A stretch of DNA of 33,189 nucleotides from Candidatus Coatesiibacteriota bacterium. Lineage in GTDB: Bacteria; RBG-13-66-14; B26-G2; WVWN01; G020348885. Positions 22,975 to 30,860 of this stretch are shown in pieces. Both the position numbers and the translations under genes were made by a program. Below the pieces are notes generated by a model, which worked only from the letters and a program-made list of their open reading frames with translations, was not told the origin of the DNA and did no database searches. The stretch is taken from NCBI GenBank assembly GCA_020348885.1, contig CP070755.1, forward strand, positions 1,498,907-1,532,095, read 5' to 3'. The number at the start of each line of letters is the position of its first letter. Position 1 is the stretch's first letter.

Positions 22975-24993
22975 ATGGGTTTGGATTTTAAACCACTGGT
23001 TCCGATATTCCCGACGGTAATCCTCTCGGTTGTCGCTGTCGCGGCTGCGGTCTGGGGCGCGTGGCTAATTTATGCCAGCCGTAAACGGTTAGGTGCGACG
23101 GCCGGTACGGCCGGTATCCGTGCGGCGGTAGTGGCTATTTTCGCGTTATCGCTGTTGGGGATGCGGTCGGCGATCGAAAAAGCCGTAGTTGGGGATAAGC
23201 CCGTCGTCGTTTTGGTCGACTGTTCGTTTAGTATGGATTCTAAGGACGCTCCGGGCGTACTACGGGGCGATTCCGTTTCCGAACTGTACGGCGAGATCAT
23301 CAACGTACTTGAGGACGCCGATGCCGATACGCGTTCGTACTTATACGCCGACGGGCTTTATGCTTTGTACGGAAGCGAACCGCGACGCGAACGAATCCCG
23401 GCGCGAAGGCGTTCGTCCTCGGGGCTGGCTTTTGCGTTGGACGAAGTTGCTGCTAGTAAAGAACCGGTCGCGGCCGTGATCATTAGCGACGGTACTCGGC
23501 CCGAAATCCCTGCTCCGGCGTTCCCGGTGTACGTTTTTTCGCCTTCTACCGAACCGGCTTCAGGCGTTTACCCGGTTTCGGTCGAAACTCCCCGTTACGT
23601 ATTACCGGGTACTCGGTTCCCGTTGGAAATAACGTTCGCCGGTTCGGGCGAAATCGCGACCGGTTTTTCGGTTTACGAAGATTCGGACGAAGTTGCGAAA
23701 GGGGTCGTTACCCCCGGCGTCGGTGTTCCCGAAGCAACCGTATATCTTACCGCCGAAATCCCCGGGATACATTTTTACAAGATTGAGGCGGACGACGGAC
23801 GCGCGACCCTATGGGCGTGGACTGAAGTTGTCCAGGGGCCCGTTTCCGTTTATTACCGCTGCACGTGGGCCGACCCGGACGCCACGTTTTTAAAGCGAGC
23901 CGTGGCCGCCAATAAGCAGATAGAATGCGACTACAGACAAGACCTGGCGGGCGGTAAGTCTATTGTAACCGGCCCGGGTTTCGGTCCGGCCGGCGCGGAT
24001 GTAATAGTATTGGCCAACCCTCGGTCCGAGTTCATCGACGCCGGTTTCGCGGGGGAGTTGGATAAGCGCGTCGCGGACGGCGCCGGGTTGTTGATATACT
24101 ATTCCGTTTACCCGCCGGATACGCGGGTCTTATCGATCGGAGCGTTGGCCGCTCTATCGCCCTTACGGCCGTCGGCGGTGGGGACGTTGGTTAGCGGCGT
24201 TCCCAAAGCAGCGCCGGGAGCCGAAACGTCGGGATTCCGTCCGTCGGTCGTTCCGGAGTTCGATTACGCTTTGGAATTGGGCGACCCTAAACCGTTTACG
24301 ACGTCTATTTGGGAATCCCCCGGCGGAGCCCCGACACTTTCGTGGATACCGTATGGCTGCGGAAAAGTAATGCTGCTAGCCGGCGGAGGTTTGGCGGGGT
24401 GGGAACTTTCGAGAAGCGTCGAAGGATCTGGTCTCGACGCGTTCGCCGCCGACCTGGTTTTATTCCTTTACGGCGGCGAGGAAACCGTGACGGTTAGCGA
24501 CCGGGTCGTGGAGGTAAACGAACGTACGGAGGTTTACGTACTTTCTACCGAGGAACCTACGGTGGTCGCGGCCGGACCTGATAATAAGCCCGTCCGGATG
24601 CCGGTCGCCGAATCTGATCTTGGTGTATGGACGGCCGTTTGGGACGCCCGGGTTCCGGGACTATATACGGTTACGGCGCGCCGATTCAGTGACGGCGGTT
24701 TGGTGGTAGAGAAAACCGACGTATACGTTACTGAAAGGTTCGATGGAGAAATCATTAACGAACAAGGCGTAGCGAACCTTATAAAGCTTGCCGGATTATC
24801 GGGCGGTGGGTTCGACGCCGACGGTCCCGACGACCGGGTCGTGCGTGACGTTTCCGAAACGCTAAAAGCATCTACACCTTCGGAGACGTTAGCGACTTGG
24901 ACGCCGTTGTTTCCGCTGTGGTTGGGTTTAACAGTGTTCCTGGGTCTTCTTTCGGTGGAGTGGATAACGAGGAGATTATCAGGTTTGGCTTAG
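22975..24993 (+). CDS. Membrane protein with von Willebrand A-like domain
   Basis: A 672-residue protein with two N-terminal membrane helices (about 13-33 and 49-64), a von Willebrand A-like domain and a C-terminal helix (PLWLGLTVFLGLLSVEWI). The metal-binding DxSxS motif is present as DCSFS (82-86), and IISDG appears later in the fold. The central part, around LAGGKSIVTGPGFGPAGADVIVLANPRSEF, looks like a degenerate glutamine-amidotransferase-like fold without a visible catalytic triad. This architecture resembles large BatA/BatB-like or planctomycete-type membrane proteins of unknown role. A TTG at 22969 is an equally possible start; the ATG two codons on is used. No ATPase (MoxR) gene, the usual partner of such proteins, is adjacent. 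Confidence 0.75.
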   Translation: MGLDFKPLVPIFPTVILSVVAVAAAVWGAWLIYASRKRLGATAGTAGIRAAVVAIFALSLLGMRSAIEKAVVGDKPVVVLVDCSFSMDSKDAPGVLRGDSVSELYGEIINVLEDADADTRSYLYADGLYALYGSEPRRERIPARRRSSSGLAFALDEVAASKEPVAAVIISDGTRPEIPAPAFPVYVFSPSTEPASGVYPVSVETPRYVLPGTRFPLEITFAGSGEIATGFSVYEDSDEVAKGVVTPGVGVPEATVYLTAEIPGIHFYKIEADDGRATLWAWTEVVQGPVSVYYRCTWADPDATFLKRAVAANKQIECDYRQDLAGGKSIVTGPGFGPAGADVIVLANPRSEFIDAGFAGELDKRVADGAGLLIYYSVYPPDTRVLSIGALAALSPLRPSAVGTLVSGVPKAAPGAETSGFRPSVVPEFDYALELGDPKPFTTSIWESPGGAPTLSWIPYGCGKVMLLAGGGLAGWELSRSVEGSGLDAFAADLVLFLYGGEETVTVSDRVVEVNERTEVYVLSTEEPTVVAAGPDNKPVRMPVAESDLGVWTAVWDARVPGLYTVTARRFSDGGLVVEKTDVYVTERFDGEIINEQGVANLIKLAGLSGGGFDADGPDDRVVRDVSETLKASTPSETLATWTPLFPLWLGLTVFLGLLSVEWITRRLSGLA

Positions 24994-25070
24994 TCGGTGC
25001 CGGTTCGTTTAACGTCCTTGTTTAACGAATCCCCGTATGGTATGTTCCGCGTCGCTTTATACCAAAGGTT

Positions 25071-25964
25071 TTGACGCCTAAGATATATATAATACTGGTT
25101 AGCTATAACCAGCGTTCAGACGTAGAACGTGTTTTAAACGCCGTAAATCGGCAGACGGTGCCGCCGGCAGGCATAATGTTGGTAGATAACAGCCCGGGCG
25201 ACGGGACCGCCGAAATGGTAGCTACCGATTACCCTCGCGTAACCTTGCTCGAACCGGGCGAGAACCTTGGTTACGCAGGTGGTAATAATCTCGGGATGAG
25301 AAAAGCGTTGGATGAAGGCGCCGAGTGGATTTTGCTATTGAATACGGATACGGAACCAGCCCTGGATTTCTTGGAGAAGTTCTGGGCCTCTGTCGAAGCG
25401 AACCCCGGCAACGGTGCATATATGCCGTTGATACTATACGGTGACGGCGAAACTATCTGGGCGGCTATCGGTTGCCTTGACCCGATAGACTTGCGCCCGC
25501 GTCACGACCTTCAAGGGTTTCCGGTTTCGTATGCGCCCGATACGGTCCGCTCGGTCGGGTTCGCCGTCGGTTGCGCGCTTATGATGCCAGCGGAAGTTGC
25601 CAAGGAGACCGGCGGTTTTTCGGAAGAGTTCTTTATGTACTACGAGGACGCGGACCTATCGCTGAGGATAAAAGCTCTCGGATACGAAACTGTTTACGTC
25701 CCGGGCGCGTCGCTTGTGCACCATACGCCGAGGGAGTTTAACGAGAAATTCCGGTCGCCGAAACTAGTATATTATCTTAAACGTAATAGGCTTATCGCGA
25801 TATCAAGGTATTCCGCACAAAAGTGGGTAGGGTTTTTACGGGCGTTTTTTCAGGACATTATATCTCAGATCCTCTACGTCGTTAAACGCCAGAATGTCGG
25901 CGGCGCGCTGGCGGTGGTCGACGCCTGGTGCGATTTCGTAGCCGGAAAGTCGGGTAAAAGGTAA
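25071..25964 (+). CDS. GT2-family glycosyltransferase (rhamnosyltransferase-like)
   Basis: A 297-residue inverting GT-A enzyme. IYIILVSYNQRSDVERVLNAV forms the opening strand and MLVDNSPGDGT the donor loop. ENLGYAGGNNLGM (64-76) and LLLNTDTEP (88-96, metal-binding acidic motif) match the WbbL-like rhamnosyltransferase branch, followed by FFMYYEDADLSLRIKALGYETVYVPGASLVHH. The start is TTG at 25071, since the fold begins three codons later and no ATG or GTG fits; AAAGG at about 25064-25068 may serve as ribosome site. It precedes two GT4 genes and follows the polysaccharide operon, so a role in a surface glycan is likely. The donor sugar is not determined by sequence. Confidence 0.88.
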   Translation: MTPKIYIILVSYNQRSDVERVLNAVNRQTVPPAGIMLVDNSPGDGTAEMVATDYPRVTLLEPGENLGYAGGNNLGMRKALDEGAEWILLLNTDTEPALDFLEKFWASVEANPGNGAYMPLILYGDGETIWAAIGCLDPIDLRPRHDLQGFPVSYAPDTVRSVGFAVGCALMMPAEVAKETGGFSEEFFMYYEDADLSLRIKALGYETVYVPGASLVHHTPREFNEKFRSPKLVYYLKRNRLIAISRYSAQKWVGFLRAFFQDIISQILYVVKRQNVGGALAVVDAWCDFVAGKSGKR

Positions 25965-26027
25965 TCGGTACGGTGTCTCGAACGTAAGTTAGCAATCGTT
26001 GCTTTGGATGTAAACCGTACGTTATGT

Positions 26028-27119
26028 ATGCCTGATAGAATTAAAATCGCTAACGTAATCGAAAAGTTGACCATCGGCGGTATAGAACGTTTAACGGTCC
26101 CCCTTTTTTCGCGCCTCGCTACCGATCGCTTCGAACCGTTCCTGATCTGCGTCGAGGGCGGCGGGCCTATGGAGGTCGAAGCTATAGAATATGGCGTAAA
26201 GGTAATCGAGTTAGGAAAAAAAATAAGAAACGTTCCTGCCGCCGCGTTCGCCCTATCCCGGGCTCTACGGGAACTCGAGATAGACGTCGTCCACGGTAAT
26301 CCGGGCCTTGTCGCAAGGCTGGCGGCTCCGAAGCGAGCCGCCGTAGTATCAACGTACCACACCATGCTCCCTGGGCGTGGGTATTTATCATTAATCCCTG
26401 ATCGTTTTTTTACCGAGCGAACTGATATTTTAGTAGCTATCTCTGACGCCGTAGCGTTGAAAACGGCGCGGGCTTTGCGTATTCCCCCGGAATGCATCCG
26501 AGTGATTTACAACGGAATTGACGTGGAAAGGACACGTGCGATGGCCGAGGAAGCGCTTCCGGAAGAGGTGAAAAGGGACGGACCGGTCATTTCGTACTTA
26601 GGGCGTCTGGTGCCGGAAAAGGGTGTAGACGTACTACTCAAGGCTTTTCGTGGAATTATACGGGACGTGCCGGACGCGGCATTGTGGATTATCGGCGACG
26701 GGCCGTCGCGCGCCCGTCTCGAACGGGACGCCGCCGGACTCGGGAAAAACGTGCGGTTCTGGGGTCGAAAGCTAAATCCTTTTCCTCTGCTGGCTTCGTC
26801 GGACTTTTTCTGTTTACCGTCGCGTACTGCGGGTTTCGAACTCGTTCTCCCGGAAGCGATGGCTTTGGGGTTGCCGATAGTCGCTTCCGGAACCGGCGGT
26901 ATCCCGGAGGTAGTAGGCGATGCCGGGATACTAGTAGAACCGGAAAACGATCGGATGTTGGTAAACGCGTTGGTTTCTTTACTCGGAGACGAAGGAAAAC
27001 GGTCCGAATTGTCAGATCGATCGATGGACCGAGTAGAACTTTTCAGGATAGAACGTACCGCGGCGAAATACGCTGAGGTTTACGAGGAAGCGGTAAGCTT
27101 GAGGGCTAAACGTAATTGA
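26028..27119 (+). CDS. GT4-family glycosyltransferase
   Basis: A 363-residue GT-B enzyme. The start IKIANVIEKLTIGGIERLTVPLFSRL is the usual N-terminal strand and glycine turn of this family. The donor-binding half contains VISYLGRLVPEKGVDVLLKAF, LWIIGDGPSRARLE and the EX7E-type region FELVLPEAMALGLPIVASGTGGIPEVV. The ATG at 26028 is preferred because the fold begins a few codons later; an in-frame TTG at 26004 would add eight residues. No convincing ribosome site precedes either. It faces a convergent GT4 gene whose end is only 24 bases away. Substrates are unknown. Confidence 0.86.
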   Translation: MPDRIKIANVIEKLTIGGIERLTVPLFSRLATDRFEPFLICVEGGGPMEVEAIEYGVKVIELGKKIRNVPAAAFALSRALRELEIDVVHGNPGLVARLAAPKRAAVVSTYHTMLPGRGYLSLIPDRFFTERTDILVAISDAVALKTARALRIPPECIRVIYNGIDVERTRAMAEEALPEEVKRDGPVISYLGRLVPEKGVDVLLKAFRGIIRDVPDAALWIIGDGPSRARLERDAAGLGKNVRFWGRKLNPFPLLASSDFFCLPSRTAGFELVLPEAMALGLPIVASGTGGIPEVVGDAGILVEPENDRMLVNALVSLLGDEGKRSELSDRSMDRVELFRIERTAAKYAEVYEEAVSLRAKRN

Positions 27120-27143
27120 CCTGAAAGACGTTTTGCCTACCTC

Positions 27144-28286
27144 CTAAATTATCGGTATACCTAACAGTTCGTCGTAAACCTCTTGTATTCGCTCGGCGGT
27201 TTTTCGGGGAGTGTATTCCTTTGTAACCGTTATCATGCCGCCTTCGGATACTCCGTTTCTCAATTCCGGGTCGTTTATTAGATTGCGTAGTTTACCTACT
27301 AGATCGCTTAAGTCTCCGGGTTGATAAAGGAAGCCGTTGACGCCGGGAGTGATAATTTCGGCAGGGCCGCCGTCATCTCTCGCGAGAACAGGTACGCCCG
27401 CGCCCATAGCTTCCAAGATGACGCGTCCTAGACCTTCGCTTTTAGCGGGATGGACCAGTATATCGATGGAACCATATAGGTTCGCCAGATCATTAGTATA
27501 ATCCGCGAAGAAGAAACGGTCTTCGAGGTTTAACTCCGCGCGCTTTCGAATAAGCTCGTTTAGGTACTCCCTATCCTCGGGACGATAAGGTTCACCCACG
27601 CAAACGAAATACAACCCGCGGATGCCGCGCAGACGGTCGGCTGCTTCCAACAACTCATGCTGTGATTTTTGCGGCGAAATAGTCGCTACAGTTCCAACTA
27701 AGGTTTCGCTCTCCTCAACGTTTAGTTCTTCTTTGAGTAGAGGTTTGAAATCCTTTTCCGCTATCTTCGCTGTAAAAGAGAGATCAACGCCTTCCGTTAT
27801 GACCGACAGCGGCTTCCTTAATTCCGCGGCGTTAAAGAGGGCGGCGGTCGAGTCGGTTATTGCGATTATCTTTGCCGCGCGCCCAGCTACAAGGCGCCCG
27901 AGTAAACCGTGGTCCTTGGAATCTCTTTGGTGTAGTATCCACGGTACGTTTAGAAAGGGAATAAACGATACGAATAGGGCAGCTAGAAAGGTATTGGCGT
28001 GGATAATATCCGGTTTTATGTTTTTGGCTAACCGTGATATAAGGTATACCGAGCGGAACGCCGGTAAAGGTTTCGTCGGGCGCCCGTCGATGGCCGAATG
28101 TGCTGGAAACGTGTGTGTTTCCGCCAACACCCCGAAAAGGTTTTCCGTTCGCGAAGCTTTCGGGACGGCGATTACCGGTACGTAACGACCGCGATCGAGG
28201 TTATCGATTAGCTCGTATAGACTACGTTGACCGCCCCAAATTCGGAGGGCGGTATCTATATACAATACTTTACGCGGTTCGTTCAT
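27144..28286 (-). CDS. GT4-family glycosyltransferase
   Basis: A 380-residue GT-B enzyme, transcribed toward the preceding gene. The N-terminus has KVLYIDTALRIWGGQRSLYELIDNL, in which the glycine-rich turn binds the acceptor side. The C-terminal donor domain contains LVGTVATISPQKSQHELLEAA, and SEGLGRVILEAMGAGVPVLARDDGGPAEII, with the two glutamates of the EX7E motif. It differs in its opening from the neighbouring GT4 gene, so it probably uses another acceptor. The start is ATG at 28286 (CAT on plus). Upstream lies a long divergent non-coding region. Confidence 0.87.
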   Translation of the reverse strand: MNEPRKVLYIDTALRIWGGQRSLYELIDNLDRGRYVPVIAVPKASRTENLFGVLAETHTFPAHSAIDGRPTKPLPAFRSVYLISRLAKNIKPDIIHANTFLAALFVSFIPFLNVPWILHQRDSKDHGLLGRLVAGRAAKIIAITDSTAALFNAAELRKPLSVITEGVDLSFTAKIAEKDFKPLLKEELNVEESETLVGTVATISPQKSQHELLEAADRLRGIRGLYFVCVGEPYRPEDREYLNELIRKRAELNLEDRFFFADYTNDLANLYGSIDILVHPAKSEGLGRVILEAMGAGVPVLARDDGGPAEIITPGVNGFLYQPGDLSDLVGKLRNLINDPELRNGVSEGGMITVTKEYTPRKTAERIQEVYDELLGIPII

Positions 28287-28290
28287 ATAC

Positions 28291-28319
28291 TTGTAAAAGC
28301 CAAATACGCCAAGTATAAT
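28291..28319 (+). promoter_or_regulatory. Unassigned plus-strand promoter-like sequence
   Basis: TTGTAA (28291-28296), 17-base spacer, TATAAT (28314-28319). It starts five bases beyond the start codon of the minus-strand glycosyltransferase and points away from it, 350 bases before the next plus-strand gene. It could serve a small RNA or a long leader. Confidence 0.4.
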
Positions 28320-28558
28320 TCGCCATCGGTATTCGGGATTCCGTGCGCTGCAGGTCGACCGTTATTGCTGACGGACAGTTTCCGGGCGATAATAACCGTT
28401 AAGACGCGACGTGTCAAGAGCTTGAAGATAATAAGTACTTACTCGGAGTTGTCTAGACTGACTCGGCGTTCTTATTAAGACATCGTTTAACGGTTTTTTA
28501 GCCTTCGCGTAACCCTTTGCGTAACCGACATGAGAAAATGAAACTCTCGTTTTTTTTC

Positions 28559-28587
28559 TTGATTTTCGGTTTTCGGTGTTGTATGAT
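28559..28587 (+). promoter_or_regulatory. Promoter for the secreted-protein gene
   Basis: TTGATT (28559-28564), 17-base spacer, TATGAT (28582-28587). Transcription would start near 28594, giving a ~75-base leader that carries the CGCTCGTTA direct repeats and a good ribosome site. Confidence 0.65.
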
Positions 28588-28600
28588 AATCGGAGTATTG

Positions 28601-28630
28601 CGCTCGTTAAACGGGGTTTTACGCTCGTTA
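28601..28630 (+). repeat. Direct repeats CGCTCGTTA, 21-base period
   Basis: Identical nonamers at 28601-28609 and 28622-28630, about two helical turns apart, beginning just downstream of the predicted transcription start. This is a position typical of repressor operators, though RNA-level control is equally possible. Confidence 0.5.
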
Positions 28631-28669
28631 TCAATCAATCAACCTGTTCAACCATAGAGAGGAGAGAAT

Positions 28670-29347
28670 ATGAGGACGAGCATTTTCGTAGTAGTCGGAT
28701 TGTTTGTGGTGGCTACGGCCGCTTCCGCCGCGATGTTTAGCGACGGGCCTATCGCCCTTACGTCGAACGGCGGGTCGGACGAGACCAGGGCCGATTATGT
28801 GCTTTACTACCACGAGGGCATGAGCGGATGGGCTAGCGTCTGGACGTTTAGCCAGAACGGCCATGTGGCTACTTACTTCGACCCGCTTGATAACCTGGGC
28901 GACGATATCCATGAAGCGTATGAGATAGTCGGGGTAGAATCCGGTTGGCATAACGACTCCGGCGGCGATATCGACGTTAACCTGTATGTCTGCGCCGACG
29001 ACGACGGCGAGCCCGATTTCGGCAGCCCCTTGTTCACGCTCCCCGTTACTATCAACGATACTGATCCCTATTGGAGTCAATTCGACAGCGATGTCGATCC
29101 CCCGGTAGGCTTTAACTGCGGTGAGATGTTCTGGGTAGTATACGAGGTCTTCGCCGAAAATCCTCATCCCGCTTCCGACATGGATGATACTGACCCTCAA
29201 TACCACTCCTACATCGGCGACGAAGACGGTTTAACGTGGGACCTTTTCGGCGCGGATTGGAAACACAATGCATACGCCGATCCAGGTGAGAGTACCAACA
29301 ACGTCACGCCGGCTTCGTTCGGTCACATTAAAGCCAGCTACGAATAA
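28670..29347 (+). CDS. Secreted protein of unknown function
   Basis: A 225-residue exported protein with a clear signal peptide (TSIFVVVGLFVVATAASA, cleavage near residue 20). The mature part is acidic, rich in Asp, Gly, Tyr and Trp, with repeated aromatic/Asp-rich stretches and probable beta structure, and has only two cysteines (in LYVCADDDGE and VGFNCGEMFW), which could form a disulfide. I do not recognise the family and see no catalytic motif or anchoring domain. It is a single-gene unit: strong ribosome site GAGAGGAGAG before the ATG, its own promoter, operator-like repeats and a hairpin terminator 30 bases after the stop. That arrangement suggests an abundantly or conditionally made extracellular product. 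Confidence 0.75.
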   Translation: MRTSIFVVVGLFVVATAASAAMFSDGPIALTSNGGSDETRADYVLYYHEGMSGWASVWTFSQNGHVATYFDPLDNLGDDIHEAYEIVGVESGWHNDSGGDIDVNLYVCADDDGEPDFGSPLFTLPVTINDTDPYWSQFDSDVDPPVGFNCGEMFWVVYEVFAENPHPASDMDDTDPQYHSYIGDEDGLTWDLFGADWKHNAYADPGESTNNVTPASFGHIKASYE

Positions 29348-29377
29348 CCCGCTCAACCGTAAGTGGTCGGAATATAA

Positions 29378-29399
29378 AAGGGAGCGTTCGCGCTCCCTT
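29378..29399 (+). terminator. Hairpin terminator with TTCG tetraloop
   Basis: Perfect nine-base-pair stem AAGGGAGCG / CGCTCCCTT closed by the very stable TTCG loop, 30 bases after the secreted-protein stop. The tail ACTTCTTC is only moderately T-rich. Confidence 0.75.
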
Positions 29400-29524
29400 A
29401 CTTCTTCGATTTAGCACGAAACAACCAAGTGGGAGTAGGGTTCGATTCGAGTCCGGTTTGACGTAAGTCCAATAATATAAAAGGGTTCCATAACGCTTTG
29501 GACGACGGTTATCGTACAATTCCC

Positions 29525-29553
29525 TTGACAAACGCGGGTACGTCGCTTATAAT
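29525..29553 (+). promoter_or_regulatory. Perfect-consensus sigma70 promoter for rpmF
   Basis: TTGACA (29525-29530), a 17-base spacer and TATAAT (29548-29553): both boxes and the spacing are ideal. Transcription would start near 29560, about 26 bases before the rpmF ATG, matching the demand for a ribosomal protein and lipid genes in fast growth. Confidence 0.88.
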
Positions 29554-29585
29554 CCGCGTCCCGAATAAGCAAGCAGGTGGAGTTG

Positions 29586-29768
29586 ATGGCAGTACCTAAA
29601 CGCAAGACATCCAAGACGCGTCGCAACAAGCGTAGGACTCATTATAAAGTCCACGGCGAGCGCCCGGTCGTTTGCCCCAACTGCGGTGAGGTGCGCCTGC
29701 CGTACCGTTACTGCCCCGCGTGCGGTTACTACGACGGCCGTGAAGTGGTTAAACCCAAAGAAGAATAG
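29586..29768 (+). CDS. rpmF: Ribosomal protein bL32
   Basis: A 60-residue large-subunit ribosomal protein. The start [20 protein letters not shown] is the standard bL32 opening. Four cysteines, Cys30, Cys33, Cys43 and Cys46 (CPNC and CPAC), form a zinc ribbon, so this is the zinc-binding form. The ATG at 29586 is chosen because the family always begins MAVPK; a GTG nine bases upstream is in frame but unnecessary, and AGGTGG serves as ribosome site. It is followed by plsX, the common rpmF-plsX-fab order, but the DUF177 (YceD) gene that often precedes rpmF is absent; the promoter sits there instead. Confidence 0.96.
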   Translation: MAVPKRKTSKTRRNKRRTHYKVHGERPVVCPNCGEVRLPYRYCPACGYYDGREVVKPKEE

Positions 29769-29792
29769 GGCGAATCTCTCCGGAGGTTGTAG

Positions 29793-29821
29793 TTGTAAAC
29801 CGACGGGGATTTTTGTATCCT
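29793..29821 (+). promoter_or_regulatory. Possible internal promoter for plsX
   Basis: TTGTAA (29793-29798), 17-base spacer and TATCCT (29816-29821), each box 4 of 6. It would start transcription near 29828, 22 bases before plsX, letting lipid genes be made independently of rpmF. Confidence 0.35.
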
Positions 29822-29849
29822 GAACGCGGCGGCGCCGAACTCTCAAACG

Positions 29850-30860
29850 ATGAAACTAGTACTCGACGCGATGGGTAGCGATCATGCGCCGATGAACGAA
29901 GTTGGCGGCGGCGTCAAATACGTAAAGGAGTTCGACGATTACGACCTGCTCGTTGTCGGCGACCAGACCCAAATCGAAGCCGAACTCGCTAAGTACGATT
30001 ACCCGGCCGACCGTATAGAAGTCCAACACGCGTCCGAAGTTATTACTATGGTGGAGAAGCCCGCCGAAGCGATACGTCGAAAGCGGGATTCTTCTATTGT
30101 CGTTTCCCTGAACGCGGTGCGCGAAGGACGCGGCGCGGCGTTCGTATCGGCCGGGAATACCGGGGCCGTCGTCGGCGCCGCGTTAATATATCTGAAGCGG
30201 ATTAAAGCCGTCCGGCGCCCGGGGCTGGTCGCTATTTTCCCGACGATAAAGGGTGCGTCGGTTGTACTGGATGTCGGCGCGTTCACGTCGGCTACCAGCG
30301 TAAACCTCTACCAGTACGCGGTAATGGGGCAGATATACGCCGATTGTCTTTTCGGGAAGGAGGGTTCGACGGTCGGTTTAATGTCCGTCGGCGAGGAGGA
30401 GGAGAAAGGCCACGAGGAGATATTCGCCGCCCGGCAGATGATAACGTCCACGCCGTTAAACTACGTAGGTCATATGGAAGGCGGCGATATACTTCGGGGG
30501 AAAGCCGACTGCTTCGTAACCGACGGGTTCACCGGGAACGCGTTGCTGAAGTTCGCCGAATCCGTCCCCAAGATGGTGTTCCAAGCGTTGAGGGAAGAGC
30601 TGACCAGAAACTTCCGCGTAAAGGTGGGTGCCTGGTTCGCCAAACCGGCGTTCGAGGTATTTCGGAAGGCTTGGGACTACGCCGAGTACGGCGGCGCGCC
30701 GTTGTTGGGCGTGAACGGCAGCGTACTAATCGGCCACGGTAAATCGTCGCCAAAAGCAATACGGAGCGCTTTGTTGGCCGCGAGTCGTATGGTCTCCTTC
30801 GGCGTCGTCGAGAAAACCGAACAGAATATCGAGTCTTTCGAACAGTATTTAAATGGCTAA
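29850..30860 (+). CDS. plsX: Phosphate acyltransferase PlsX
   Basis: A 336-residue peripheral membrane enzyme that converts acyl-ACP to acyl-phosphate, the first committed step toward phosphatidic acid with PlsY. Characteristic segments are the opening LVLDAMGSDHAP, VVSLNAVREGRGAAFVSAGNTGAVVGAAL, RPGLVAIFPT, LDVGAF and CFVTDGFTGNALLKFAES, ending in APLLGVNGSVLIGHGKSS. Its partner PlsY is not in the window. The ATG at 29850 has no clear ribosome site and lies 81 bases after rpmF. The last eight bases overlap fabH (ATGGCTAA), so plsX and fabH are translationally coupled. Confidence 0.95.
   Translation: MKLVLDAMGSDHAPMNEVGGGVKYVKEFDDYDLLVVGDQTQIEAELAKYDYPADRIEVQHASEVITMVEKPAEAIRRKRDSSIVVSLNAVREGRGAAFVSAGNTGAVVGAALIYLKRIKAVRRPGLVAIFPTIKGASVVLDVGAFTSATSVNLYQYAVMGQIYADCLFGKEGSTVGLMSVGEEEEKGHEEIFAARQMITSTPLNYVGHMEGGDILRGKADCFVTDGFTGNALLKFAESVPKMVFQALREELTRNFRVKVGAWFAKPAFEVFRKAWDYAEYGGAPLLGVNGSVLIGHGKSSPKAIRSALLAASRMVSFGVVEKTEQNIESFEQYLNG

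Larger units (their letters stand above)
28287..28669. other. Divergent 383-base non-coding region
   Basis: AT-richer than its surroundings and without a convincing gene on either strand. It holds a plus-strand promoter-like pair at 28291-28319, a better promoter at 28559-28587, two GCGTAACC copies 12 bases apart (28507-28514 and 28519-28526), a run of T residues at 28550-28557 after a weak GAGA/TCTC hairpin, and two CGCTCGTTA copies 21 bases apart (28601-28609, 28622-28630). It carries the control elements of the secreted protein gene and perhaps a small RNA. Confidence 0.6.

Noticed and set aside
28362-28634. Minus-strand 90-codon frame in the intergenic region
   Set aside because: Low-complexity, no ribosome site, and it runs across the promoter and repeats of the secreted-protein gene.
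29436-29454. tRNA T-loop-like GGGTTCGATTCGAGTCC stretch
   Set aside because: The flanks do not pair to a five-base T stem and no acceptor, D or anticodon arm can be found around it.
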